NCBI RefSeq assembly: GCF_020889685.1
Contig: NZ_JACMYO010000069.1
Span: forward strand, 1-38,113
Reading direction: 5' to 3'
Origin: Bradyrhizobium oropedii
GTDB taxonomy: Bacteria; Pseudomonadota; Alphaproteobacteria; Rhizobiales; Xanthobacteraceae
DNA length: 38,113 nucleotides
Part shown: one piece after another, positions 18,129-26,239 of the stretch
How the letters are laid out: every line of letters begins with the position of its first letter
Position numbering within the stretch: the stretch's first letter is position 1
The notes under the pieces: generated by a model
Database searches by the model: none
What the model was told of the DNA's origin: nothing
What the model saw: the letters and a program-made list of their open reading frames with translations, nothing else
Program-made: the position numbers and the translations under genes

Positions 18129-19646
18129 ATGGCCGATCAGCAAGCTCCTTCCGGTCCGGATCTGACACAAGGTGTCGCACTCGCCGAATTCCCGGGCACG
18201 ATGTTGCTCGGCCATGTCGGTGACGAGGACGTGCTGCTGGTGCGCTCGGGGGCGGATATCTTCGCGATCGACGCACATTGCAGCCACTACCACGGCCCGC
18301 TTGCCGACGGCCTGGTCGAGGGCGAGACGGTCCATTGCCCGTGGCATCACGCCTGCTTCGACATTCGCACCGGCGAAGCGGTCGCCGCGCCCGCCTTCAA
18401 TCCGCTCTCGGTCTGGAAGGTCGAGCGCGAGGGCGATCGCATCATCGTGCGTGAGAAGCGCGAGCAGCCGAAACCCCGCATCAAGGGCCCGGTCGATGCG
18501 CCCGGCAGGATCGTGATTGTCGGCGGCGGCGCGGCGGGCTTTGCCGCCGCCGAGATGCTGCGACGGCAGGACTATCGCGGCAGCATCGTGATGCTGAGCG
18601 GCGAGGACGCGCCGCCGGTGGATCGGCCGAACCTGTCAAAGGACTTCCTCGCCGGCAGCGCGCCGGAAGACTGGCTGCCGCTGAAGCCGGATAATTTCTA
18701 CACGGACGCGGCGATCGATCTGAGACTCAAGACCGAGGTCAAATCGATCGACACCGGCCGGCGCAATGTCGTGCTCGCCGGCGGCGAAGCGCTCAGGTAT
18801 GACCGGCTGCTGCTGGCGACCGGCGCGGAGCCGGTGCGGCTGCCGATCCCGGGGGCGGACCAGCCCCACGTTCATGTGTTGCGCACCCTCGACGATTGCC
18901 GGGCGATCATCGCCTCGGCCGACGGCGCGCGCCGCGCGGTCGTGATCGGTGCAAGTTTCATCGGGCTCGAAGTTGCGGCCTCGTTGCGCGCGCGGGAGAT
19001 CGAGGTTCACGTGGTCGGGCTGGAGCAGCGGCCGCTGGAGCGCGTGCTTGGGCCTGAGATGGGCGATTTCGTCCGTGCGCTGCACGAAGAGCATGGTGTC
19101 GCCTTCCACCTTGGTGACACCGTGACCGCGATCGAAGGCAAAAGCGCGCGCCTGAAGAGCGGGCCCGTGCTCGATGCCGACCTCGTCGTGCTCGGTGTCG
19201 GTGTGAAGCCGCGGCTGGCGCTGGCGGAAGGGGCCGGGCTCGCGATTGATCACGGGGTGAAGGTGGACGCCTATCTCGAGACCAGCGTTTCCGGCATCTA
19301 CGCGGCCGGCGACATTGCGCGCTGGCCCGATCCGCACGGCGGCGAGAATATCCGGGTCGAGCACTGGGGGGTGGCTGAGCGCCAGGGCCAGACCGTTGCG
19401 CGGAATATGCTTGGGCAGCGCGAGGTGTTCGATGCGGTGCCGTTTTTCTGGAGCCAGCATTACGACGTGCCGATCAATTATGTCGGCCACGCCGAGCAGT
19501 GGGATGAGATCGCGGTGGATGGCAGTATTGCCGGCAGGGATTGCATGCTCCGCTACAAGCGCGGCGGGCGCGTGCTCGCAGCCGCGTCGATCTACCGCGA
19601 CCTCGAAAGCCTCAAGGTCGAGTTCGCAATGCAGCGCGCGGCCTGA
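18129..19646 (+). CDS. Rieske-fused FAD-dependent ferredoxin reductase-like oxidoreductase
   Basis: A 505-residue fusion resembling AIFM3-type proteins. The N-terminal Rieske domain binds a [2Fe-2S] cluster through Cys51-His53 (CSH) and Cys70-His73 (CPWH). It is followed by a pyridine nucleotide-disulphide oxidoreductase with the FAD fold IVIVGGGAAGFAAAEML (from 128), the NAD fold RRAVVIGASFIGLEVA, the second FAD motif GIYAAGDIARW and a reductase C-terminal domain. It should pass electrons from NAD(P)H through FAD to the Rieske centre or a partner. ATG 18129 has GGAGA upstream; 18099 is a less likely start. A synthetase gene follows 39 bp later. The electron acceptor is unknown. Confidence 0.9.
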   Translation: MADQQAPSGPDLTQGVALAEFPGTMLLGHVGDEDVLLVRSGADIFAIDAHCSHYHGPLADGLVEGETVHCPWHHACFDIRTGEAVAAPAFNPLSVWKVEREGDRIIVREKREQPKPRIKGPVDAPGRIVIVGGGAAGFAAAEMLRRQDYRGSIVMLSGEDAPPVDRPNLSKDFLAGSAPEDWLPLKPDNFYTDAAIDLRLKTEVKSIDTGRRNVVLAGGEALRYDRLLLATGAEPVRLPIPGADQPHVHVLRTLDDCRAIIASADGARRAVVIGASFIGLEVAASLRAREIEVHVVGLEQRPLERVLGPEMGDFVRALHEEHGVAFHLGDTVTAIEGKSARLKSGPVLDADLVVLGVGVKPRLALAEGAGLAIDHGVKVDAYLETSVSGIYAAGDIARWPDPHGGENIRVEHWGVAERQGQTVARNMLGQREVFDAVPFFWSQHYDVPINYVGHAEQWDEIAVDGSIAGRDCMLRYKRGGRVLAAASIYRDLESLKVEFAMQRAA

Positions 19647-19685
19647 CCGCTTTCCCCCTCAAGGAGGGTTTGTGGTCTGACGGCG

Positions 19686-21314
19686 ATGGTCTACTCTGCC
19701 GCCATGCTTCAGGATGCCAAGACCTACGACGAGCTCTACCGCAACTTCCGCTGGGACGTTCCCGCGCGCTTCAACATGGCGACCGCTTGCTGCGACCGCC
19801 ATGCCGACGGCACCGGCCGGCTTGCGCTGGTCTATGTCGACGAGGAGGGCGGCACCACGCGCACCTCGTTCGACGCGGTCGCAGATGCGTCGCGCCGCTT
19901 CGCCAATGTGCTGACCGCCGACGGCCTGGTCCGCGGTGACCGCGTCGCGGTGTTCCTGTCGCAGTCGCTCGAACTGCCGGTCGCGCATCTCGCGGCGTTC
20001 CGTGCGGGCCTGATCTCGATCCCGCTGTTCGCGCTGTTCGGCGAGGACGCGCTCGAATTCCGCCTGTCCAACTCGGCGGCGAAGGCCGTCATCACCGATG
20101 AGGCCGGCTGGGAGAAGATCGCAAAGATCCGCGATCGCCTGCCCGACTTGAAGAACGTCTATATCGTCGGCGAGAAGACGCCGGCCGGCACCAAGCCGTT
20201 TTGGGGCGCGATCAAATCGGCGCCCCTGGAATTCGCCACTGTCGACACGTCGGCCGACGATCCCGCGCTGATCATCTACACCTCCGGCACCACGGGCAAT
20301 CCGAAGGGCGCGCTGCATGCGCATCGCGTCGTGCTCGGCCACCTGCCCAATGTCGAGATGTGCCACAACTTCCTGCCCCGCCCGGGCGACCTGATGTGGA
20401 CGCCGGCCGATTGGGCCTGGATCGGCGGTCTGATCAACGGCCTGTTCGCGTTCTGGTACCACGGCATTCCGATGGTCGGTCACCGCGCCCGCAAGTTCGA
20501 GCCGCAGGCGGCGATGCAGATGATGGCTGAACTCGGCATCCGCAATGTGTTCCTGCCGCCGACCGCGCTGAAGCTGATGCGGCAGGCCGATGTGAGGAAT
20601 TCGGGCGTCAAGCTGCGCAGCATCTTCACCGGCGGCGAGTCGCTCGGCGGCGAATTGCTCGGCTGGGTGCGCGAGACCTTCGGCATCGATGCCCATGAGG
20701 TGTTCGGCCAGACCGAATGCAATCTCGTGATCGGCAGCAACTCCAACCTGTTTCCGATCCGGCCGGGCTCGATGGGCCGCGCGACGCCGGGCTTCGACGT
20801 CCGCATCGTCAACGACAAGGGCGAGGAGCTGCCGCGCGGACAGCGCGGTATCATCGGCGTGCGGCAGCCCTGCCCGTGCACGATGATCGAGTACTGGCGC
20901 AATCCCGAGGCGACCGCGAAGAAGTATGCCGGCGAATTCCTTTTGACCGGCGATCTCGGAGTGCAGGATGAGGACGGCTATTTCTGGTACGTCAGCCGCG
21001 AGGACGATGTCATCACCACCGCCGGCTATCGCGTCGGCCCGTCCGAGATCGAGCACACGCTGATGAAGCATCCGGCGGTCGCGATGTCGGCGGTGGTCGG
21101 CATTCCCGATCCGATCCGCACCGAATCGATCAAGGCTTGGATCGTGCTGCGGCCGGGCTATGCGCCGAGCGATGCACTGGCGCGCGAGATCCAGGAGTTC
21201 GTCAAGGTCCAGCTCGCCGCCCACGAATATCCGCGCTTCGTGCAGTTCGCCGACAGCCTGCCGATGACGGCGACGGGCAAGGTGCTGCGGCGCGAGCTGC
21301 GGGCGCTGGGCTAG
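19686..21314 (+). CDS. AMP-dependent acyl-CoA synthetase
   Basis: A 542-residue ANL-superfamily ligase that activates a carboxylic acid as an acyl-AMP and passes it to CoA. The P-loop-like motif YTSGTTGNPKG is at 198-208, FGQTECNL is the motif III region, TGDLGVQDEDGYFWYVSREDD is close to the hinge, and the catalytic Lys532 is in TATGKVLRREL. Overall similarity is to the AcsA-like medium/short-chain group (MWTPADWAWIGGL), so acetate or a short to medium acid is likely. ATG 19686 lacks a ribosome site; ATG 19704 (MLQDAKTY) is a fair alternative. Probably cotranscribed with the Rieske reductase. Confidence 0.93.
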   Translation: MVYSAAMLQDAKTYDELYRNFRWDVPARFNMATACCDRHADGTGRLALVYVDEEGGTTRTSFDAVADASRRFANVLTADGLVRGDRVAVFLSQSLELPVAHLAAFRAGLISIPLFALFGEDALEFRLSNSAAKAVITDEAGWEKIAKIRDRLPDLKNVYIVGEKTPAGTKPFWGAIKSAPLEFATVDTSADDPALIIYTSGTTGNPKGALHAHRVVLGHLPNVEMCHNFLPRPGDLMWTPADWAWIGGLINGLFAFWYHGIPMVGHRARKFEPQAAMQMMAELGIRNVFLPPTALKLMRQADVRNSGVKLRSIFTGGESLGGELLGWVRETFGIDAHEVFGQTECNLVIGSNSNLFPIRPGSMGRATPGFDVRIVNDKGEELPRGQRGIIGVRQPCPCTMIEYWRNPEATAKKYAGEFLLTGDLGVQDEDGYFWYVSREDDVITTAGYRVGPSEIEHTLMKHPAVAMSAVVGIPDPIRTESIKAWIVLRPGYAPSDALAREIQEFVKVQLAAHEYPRFVQFADSLPMTATGKVLRRELRALG

Positions 21315-21324
21315 ATTCTTTCGA

Positions 21325-21481
21325 CTGTCGTCCCGGACAAGCGAAGCGCGATCCGGGACCCATAACCACAGCTGTTTATTGTTGCGCGACGCTGTGGCTC
21401 CAGCGTGCTCCGCCACGATGAGCGGTGGTTATGGGTCCCTGCTCCCGTGCGCAATTGCGCACTAGGCAGGGACGACAGCGG
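21325..21481. repeat. Dispersed repeat with GTGCGCAATTGCGCAC core
   Basis: A composite element of TCGTCCCGGACAAGCGAAGCG, a CATAACCAC/GTGGTTATG pair and a 16-bp perfect palindrome at 21447-21462, ending in GCAGGGACGACAGCG. An inverted copy sharing the palindrome and both flanks occurs at 35385-35540. It lies between convergent genes. Confidence 0.8.
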
Positions 21482-21507
21482 AGTATGCGGCGACTTGTGC
21501 GCCAACC

Positions 21508-22023
21508 TCACCCCGGCATCGGGATTCCCAATTCCTTCAGCGCGGCCAGCATGCGCGGCGGCGGCTGCATCGGTATCACCATGGCCTTGCCGGTCTCCAG
21601 CAGGCTCTTCAGGCTGGAGAGGATCGCCGGCCAGCCGGTCCGGCCGCCGGACAGGATGTCGTCGCTGATCGGGCGGTCATGCGATTGCAGCAAGGTCAGC
21701 TTCACGCCGTCGCCGGCTTGCTCGATCTCGTAAGTGACGAGCGTCGGCCCAAGCGTTTCGACGAGCTGCGGCCAGTTGACGTTGAAGGTGACGGTCAGCC
21801 GCTTCTGGGGATCGCACTCGATCACCTCGCCGGAGATGTGCAGCGCGCCGTCGGGCGTGCGCACGATGTAGGCACCGCCGACCCGAAGATCGACCTCGAC
21901 CGCGTTGCCGGAAAAATACTGCCGGCTGAGTTCGGCGTTCGTCAGTGCCTGCCATACCTTCTCCGGCGTCGAGGCGATGTAGATCGCGTAGACGATCGCC
22001 GGTTTGAATTTCTCGATGTTCAT
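21508..22023 (-). CDS. SRPBCC (AHSA1-like) protein 3
   Basis: A 171-residue START-fold protein of the AHSA1 branch, with IYIASTPEKVWQALTNAELS at the N-terminus and GWPAILSSLKSLLETGK at the end. This branch forms a hydrophobic pocket; the ligand is unknown. ATG 22023 (MNIEKFKP) is chosen for its GAAGGA upstream; a 22053 start is possible. It is the last gene of an arsR-led operon and the most divergent of three paralogues, with a gap of 32 bp from the one before. Confidence 0.85.
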   Translation of the reverse strand: MNIEKFKPAIVYAIYIASTPEKVWQALTNAELSRQYFSGNAVEVDLRVGGAYIVRTPDGALHISGEVIECDPQKRLTVTFNVNWPQLVETLGPTLVTYEIEQAGDGVKLTLLQSHDRPISDDILSGGRTGWPAILSSLKSLLETGKAMVIPMQPPPRMLAALKELGIPMPG

Positions 22024-22055
22024 GTCCGCACGTGTCCTTCGATAGATCTTCATGG

Positions 22056-22520
22056 CTAGGCGCAGTCGAGCCCGAGCGTCTCGGGCGCGATCCTGAACAC
22101 CTTGCCGGTCTCGAGCAGGCTCTTGAGCCCGGACAGGATCACCGGCCAACCGTTGGAGATGCCCTCGAACAGCTTGCTGCCCACGCCGAAGCCGTCATGC
22201 GTGACGGTCAGCTTCACGACGCTGCCAAATGGTTCGAGCGTGAGGACGACCTTGGTCGCCGGCTCCTTGCGCATTTCAGGATCGGCCTCGTGCTTGAACG
22301 TGTAGGCGAGGCGGCGCGGCCGGTCGAACTCGAGGATCTCGCCGGTGTCGGTGACCTTGCCGTTCATCACCAGCGCCACCGGCGCACCGACGGTCCAGTT
22401 CGACCTGAGCTCGGTGTCGAACCAGTATTGCTGCGTGAACTCGCTCGATGTCAGCGCGTCCCACAGCTTCTCGGGCGTGGTCTCGATGTAGGTGACGTAG
22501 ACGAATTCCGGCTTAGGCAT
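22056..22520 (-). CDS. SRPBCC (AHSA1-like) protein 2
   Basis: A 154-residue START-fold protein. It starts with VYVTYIETTPEKLWDALTSS, nearly identical to the preceding paralogue, and ends NGWPVILSGLKSLLETGK. The middle is quite different, so the pocket has probably changed after duplication. Its ATG overlaps the previous stop by 8 nt (ATGCCTAA), showing translational coupling. Confidence 0.88.
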   Translation of the reverse strand: MPKPEFVYVTYIETTPEKLWDALTSSEFTQQYWFDTELRSNWTVGAPVALVMNGKVTDTGEILEFDRPRRLAYTFKHEADPEMRKEPATKVVLTLEPFGSVVKLTVTHDGFGVGSKLFEGISNGWPVILSGLKSLLETGKVFRIAPETLGLDCA

Positions 22521-22977
22521 GGGACGTCTCCTTTGCGCCGCTGGTGGGCAGGTCGGCCGGCAGTTCGCGTCCGGTCTCGAGGAAGCTCTTCAGGCTGGCG
22601 ATCACCATCGGCCAGCCGCCGGAAATGTCGCGCAGCGTCTTGGGGCCGAGATTGTCATGTGTCACGGTCAGCTTGGTAACCCCGCCGCGCGGTTCGATGT
22701 CGAAGGTCACGCGCGAGACCTGCTCGCGCTCGACGCCTTCCTTCACCACATCCCAGCTATAGGCGAGCTTGTTCGTCGGATCGGCGATCAGCACTTCGCC
22801 CTGCACCGCGCGACTGCCGTTCTTGGCCAAATCATAGGGTGAGCCGACCTTCCAGTCGGAGGTCGCGCGATAGCCGAACCAGAACCGTTCGGTGAATTCG
22901 CTCGATGTCAGCGCGTCCCACAGCTTTTCCGGCGTGGTCTCGATATAGGTGACGTAGACGTAGTCCGGTTTACTCAT
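22513..22977 (-). CDS. SRPBCC (AHSA1-like) protein 1
   Basis: A 154-residue START-fold protein, with VYVTYIETTPEKLWDALTSS at the N-terminus and GGWPMVIASLKSFLETGR near the end. ATG 22977 is used; the GTG directly before it is an alternative. The ATG overlaps the arsR stop by 8 nt (ATGAGTAA). ArsR-AHSA1 pairs are common in bacteria; here the second gene has been copied to give three. Confidence 0.88.
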   Translation of the reverse strand: MSKPDYVYVTYIETTPEKLWDALTSSEFTERFWFGYRATSDWKVGSPYDLAKNGSRAVQGEVLIADPTNKLAYSWDVVKEGVEREQVSRVTFDIEPRGGVTKLTVTHDNLGPKTLRDISGGWPMVIASLKSFLETGRELPADLPTSGAKETSHA

Positions 22978-23284
22978 CACGCTTCTCCAATTGTCTTTTC
23001 AATTCGCTGAGCGCGGCAAGTTTCCCGCGCTCGAACTTCCTGATCCACCGCTCGCCGATCTGATGGATCGGAACCGGGTTGAGGTAATGCAGCTTCTCGC
23101 GGCCATGCTTGATCGTGGTGACGAGGTTGGCCTCCTCGAGAATCCCAAGGTGCTTGGTGACGGCCTGACGCGTCATGTCGAGGCCGTCGCAGAGCTCGCC
23201 GAGCGTCTGCCCGTTCTGATCGTGAAGCCGGTCAAGCAGCGTGCGCCGTGAGGCATCCGCGAGGGCTTTGAAGACTTCATCCAT
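22970..23284 (-). CDS. ArsR-family repressor of the SRPBCC operon
   Basis: A 104-residue winged-helix regulator (FKALADASRRTLLDRLHDQN, then MTRQAVTKHLGILEEANLV as recognition helix, then KHGREKLHYLNP wing). There are no cysteines to suggest metal binding, as usual for the subgroup paired with AHSA1 proteins. ATG 23284 sits at the predicted transcript start and has no ribosome site, so the mRNA is probably leaderless. It is the first gene of a four-gene overlapping operon and probably autoregulated through the palindrome in its promoter. Confidence 0.9.
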   Translation of the reverse strand: MDEVFKALADASRRTLLDRLHDQNGQTLGELCDGLDMTRQAVTKHLGILEEANLVTTIKHGREKLHYLNPVPIHQIGERWIRKFERGKLAALSELKRQLEKRDE

Positions 23285-23291
23285 GGGGCGG

Positions 23292-23321
23292 ATAATAGGC
23301 AACCAGATGGTTGCATGTCAA
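23292..23321 (-). promoter_or_regulatory. arsR promoter with palindromic operator in the spacer
   Basis: TTGACA (23321-23316), an 18-bp spacer and TATTAT (23297-23292) form a strong minus-strand promoter that starts at about the arsR ATG. A perfect 16-bp palindrome, GCAACCAGATGGTTGC (23299-23314), fills the spacer, an ideal place for an autorepressor. Confidence 0.8.
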
Positions 23322-23404
23322 GAGCGTGTGTTCGGGCACCGGCATCGCCGTGCTAGCGTCCCGCGCAGCCAACGCAGATTGGTGTGGAACATGGGGTGGT
23401 GCAC

Positions 23405-24847
23405 ATGGGTGGTCGCGTTACGGCAGTTTGCTGCACGTTTCTTCTTGTCCTGCTCGCACATGCTGCGAGCGCCCAGCAGCCGAAGATCGGCGACCCGCCC
23501 GAAGCCTCCAACATGCGGCTGGTTGGAACCAGTGATTTGCAGGCGCGCAGCGCCTATCAGCCGACCATTCATCATCAGGGCGACCGCTGGATCGCCTATA
23601 TCGGCCATCACGGCGGCACCGACGACATTCCCGATCCCGTCAATCCGATGACCGGCAAGGCCGAGCCGAACGGCACCTCGATCGTCGACGTCACCGATCC
23701 CGCGCATTCAAGATATCTGCGGCACATTCCCGGGCAGGAAGGCAAATATGAATCCGGCGGCGCGCAGATGGTGCGGATCTGTGACGGCAAGGATCTGCCG
23801 AAGGGCGACCGCAACGCCGTCTACATGCTGCGCACCTTCGGCAGCGAAGCGCATGAGATCTGGAACGTGGCCGATCCCGCGAATCCCGTGCTCGTCACCC
23901 GGATCGGCGGGTTGAAGGACACGCACAAGAATTTCTGGGAGTGCAGCACCGGCATCGCCTTCCTGGTATCGGGCGCACCGGATTGGCGCACCCGGCGCAT
24001 GACGCAGATCTACGATTTCTCCGATCCCGCGCATCCTGTGAAGATCAGGGATTTCGGCCTGCCGGGGCAGGAGCCGGGCGCGACCGGCGCGGTGCCGACC
24101 GAATTGCACGGACCGATCTCGACCGGACCGCAGGGCAACCGCGTCTATTTCGGCTACGGCACCAACAAGGGCGGCTTCCTGCAGATCGTCGATCGCGACA
24201 AGCTCCTCAACGGACCGAAAGAGCCGACGCCGGACAATCTGACATTCCCGGAGATCGCGCGAATGCCGCTGTCGGCGATGAACGGCGCGCACACGGTGTT
24301 TCCGATGCTGGGGATGCCGATCGCGGAGTTCGTTCACGACAAGGACGGCAAGAGCCGCGACATCGTGATGATCGTCGACGAGGCGATCCTCAACGAATGC
24401 GGCGAGGCGCGGCAGATGGTATGGTTCGCCGACGTCACCACCGAGACGCGGCCGATGATGATCTCGAGCTACACCGTGCCCGAGGCCTCCGGCTCATTCT
24501 GCGACCGCGGCGGCCGGTTCGGCTCGCATTCGTCGAACGAGAGCATGGCGCCGGTCTATTACAAGAAGCTGGCCTTCATCGCCTTCTTCAACGCCGGTGT
24601 CCGCGCGCTCGATATCCGCGATCCCTATCATCCCCGGGAAGTCGGCTACTTCATTCCCTCCATCACGGCGGCGACCGACAAGCGCTGCGTTACCATCGAC
24701 GGCGCTGACCGCTGCAAGGTCGCGATCCAGACCAACAATGTCGAGACCGACGAGCGCGGTTACATCTACGCGGTCGACCGCGCCAACACCGGGCTGCACA
24801 TTCTCGAATTGACCGGCGCGGCGCGGGCCGTCGCGGGCCTGCCGTGA
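23405..24847 (+). CDS. Secreted LVIVD-repeat (beta-propeller-like) protein
   Basis: A protein of about 480 residues with a clear signal peptide (hydrophobic CCTFLLVLLAHA, cleavage after ASA before QQPK), so exported to the periplasm or beyond. The mature part has repeated blades of the type IVDVTDPAHS, IWNVADPANP, IYDFSDPAHP and ALDIRDPYHP, typical of LVIVD repeats in a propeller. Several Cys (ICDG, FWECST, NECGEA, SFCDRG, KRCVTI, DRCKVA) could form disulphides. The start is uncertain: ATG 23405 with GGGG upstream, or GTG 23384. A Cys-containing exported protein follows 7 nt later. Function unknown. Confidence 0.82.
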   Translation: MGGRVTAVCCTFLLVLLAHAASAQQPKIGDPPEASNMRLVGTSDLQARSAYQPTIHHQGDRWIAYIGHHGGTDDIPDPVNPMTGKAEPNGTSIVDVTDPAHSRYLRHIPGQEGKYESGGAQMVRICDGKDLPKGDRNAVYMLRTFGSEAHEIWNVADPANPVLVTRIGGLKDTHKNFWECSTGIAFLVSGAPDWRTRRMTQIYDFSDPAHPVKIRDFGLPGQEPGATGAVPTELHGPISTGPQGNRVYFGYGTNKGGFLQIVDRDKLLNGPKEPTPDNLTFPEIARMPLSAMNGAHTVFPMLGMPIAEFVHDKDGKSRDIVMIVDEAILNECGEARQMVWFADVTTETRPMMISSYTVPEASGSFCDRGGRFGSHSSNESMAPVYYKKLAFIAFFNAGVRALDIRDPYHPREVGYFIPSITAATDKRCVTIDGADRCKVAIQTNNVETDERGYIYAVDRANTGLHILELTGAARAVAGLP

Positions 24848-24854
24848 GCACGCG

Positions 24855-25397
24855 ATGATGCGCTCGTGGCCCTCGATCGCGGCGATGTTCCTGGCGCTCG
24901 GCGGCCTGTCGGCCGTGGCCGGCTACGAGATGGCGCCGCCGCGAGCCGCGCAGTGGCACGAAATCGCCTGGCCGTTCCCGCGCGACGGCTGGCCCGCCGG
25001 CCGTGCCTTCCGCTGTGGTGCGACCGAGTGCGGTGCTGATGTGGAGGTCTATCTCAGGCCGAAGCTCGGCTTCTGTAATTGCGACGGCGGCGTCGCCGAT
25101 GACGACGAGGTCGACCGGGTTTCCGATGTCGACATGATCAGCCCGCGCTTTGCGCCGCTGAAGGCGGGCGATGTCATTGATGTCGCCGGCATGCTGGGAC
25201 GGATCAGGGCTTATGACGTCGAGATGCGCGGCGGCATGCGGACAGCGATCGGGATCGCAGTGTCGCATCGCTGTAATCTGATGGCCGTAGCGGCGCAGGG
25301 CGGGGGAGAGGCCGCGCGGGTGCGGCGGGCAGTGCTGACGTTCTTGCAGTCGCAAGAGATCAAGAACTGGGCGGTCGTCGCGATGGAGGGCCGTTGA
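24855..25397 (+). CDS. Hypothetical exported or membrane-anchored protein
   Basis: A 180-residue protein I do not recognise. The N-terminus (SIAAMFLALGGLSAVAGYEM) is a signal or anchor sequence. The mature part has a Cys cluster, CGATEC...FCNCDGG, and a further Cys in SHRCNLM, so disulphides or metal binding outside the cytoplasm are possible. It starts 7 nt after the stop of the LVIVD-repeat gene and is very probably cotranscribed with it; the two may work together. The second ATG (24858) is equally possible. Confidence 0.7.
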   Translation: MMRSWPSIAAMFLALGGLSAVAGYEMAPPRAAQWHEIAWPFPRDGWPAGRAFRCGATECGADVEVYLRPKLGFCNCDGGVADDDEVDRVSDVDMISPRFAPLKAGDVIDVAGMLGRIRAYDVEMRGGMRTAIGIAVSHRCNLMAVAAQGGGEAARVRRAVLTFLQSQEIKNWAVVAMEGR

Positions 25398-25406
25398 GCT
25401 CGGCGC

Positions 25407-25553
25407 TTTTCACCTCGCCCCGCTTGCGGGGAGGGTCGGATCGCATCGTCAGATGCGATCAGGGTGAGGGGGTACAGGTCTAACCGCCAGCACCCCTGGT
25501 GGAGAAAGCCCCTCACCCCAACCCTCTCCCCGTGAAGGACGGGGAGAGGGAGC
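25407..25553. repeat. Intergenic palindromic repeat, two opposed copies
   Basis: Same family as 2775-2961: CCTCGCCCCGCTTGCGGGGA ... GGGTGAGGGG, then the opposed CCCCTCACCCCAACCCTCTC ... ACGGGGAGAGGG. It also holds an inner hairpin, TCGCATCGTCAGATGCGA. It fills the gap between the exported protein gene and the LysE gene. Confidence 0.75.
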
Positions 25554-25614
25554 AGACCGCTTCCATGTTCGCCTCCTGCATGCATAATGTTGGCAAAGAA
25601 CAGAAGAGTTCCCC

Positions 25615-26232
25615 ATGTCCCTGCAAGCCTATTTCGCCTTCGTCGCCGCCTGCATTGCGCTGGCGCTGTTGCCCGGTCCGATCGTCACGATGGTGATCGC
25701 GAACGGGCTGCGCTACGGCACGCGTGCCGCGCTGACCAATGTGCTGGGCGCGCAGGTCGGGCTTGCGATCATGATCGGTATTGTCGCGGTCGGCCTGACC
25801 TCGCTGATGGCCACCATGGGTTACTGGTTCAATTGGGTGCGCTTCGCGGGCGCCGCCTATCTGGTCTGGCTCGGCATCAAGCTGATCCGCTCGCCGGTCG
25901 AAGGCGTCGGCACCGACGACAAGCCGCCGCCGCCGCGCGGCGGCTTCTTCCTGCAAGGCTTTCTGGTGCTGCTCTCGAACCCGAAGGTGCTGGTGTTCTT
26001 CGGCGCCTTCATCCCGCAGTTCATGGACATGGACAAGCCGCACCTGCCGCAGGTGGCGCTGCTCGGCGTTACCTTCATGGCAACCGCCGTGCTGACCGAC
26101 GCCGCCTACGCGCTGGCCGCAGGTCGCGCCCGAAAATTCTTCTCCAAGGAGCGGACGCGGCTGATGTCGCGGATCTCGGGCGGCTTCATGATCGGCGGCG
26201 GCATCTGGCTGGCTTTGACGCGGGCGCGGTGA
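25615..26232 (+). CDS. LysE/RhtB-family exporter
   Basis: A 205-residue inner-membrane exporter for amino acids or related small molecules. It has the usual N-terminal LPGP motif (ALALLPGPIVTMVIANGLRYG), about six hydrophobic helices and the central GAAYLVWLGIKLIRS. The substrate cannot be read. It is a single gene, convergent with the molybdenum hydroxylase operon with a gap of 7 bp. Confidence 0.92.
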   Translation: MSLQAYFAFVAACIALALLPGPIVTMVIANGLRYGTRAALTNVLGAQVGLAIMIGIVAVGLTSLMATMGYWFNWVRFAGAAYLVWLGIKLIRSPVEGVGTDDKPPPPRGGFFLQGFLVLLSNPKVLVFFGAFIPQFMDMDKPHLPQVALLGVTFMATAVLTDAAYALAAGRARKFFSKERTRLMSRISGGFMIGGGIWLALTRAR

Positions 26233-26239
26233 GGCTCAG

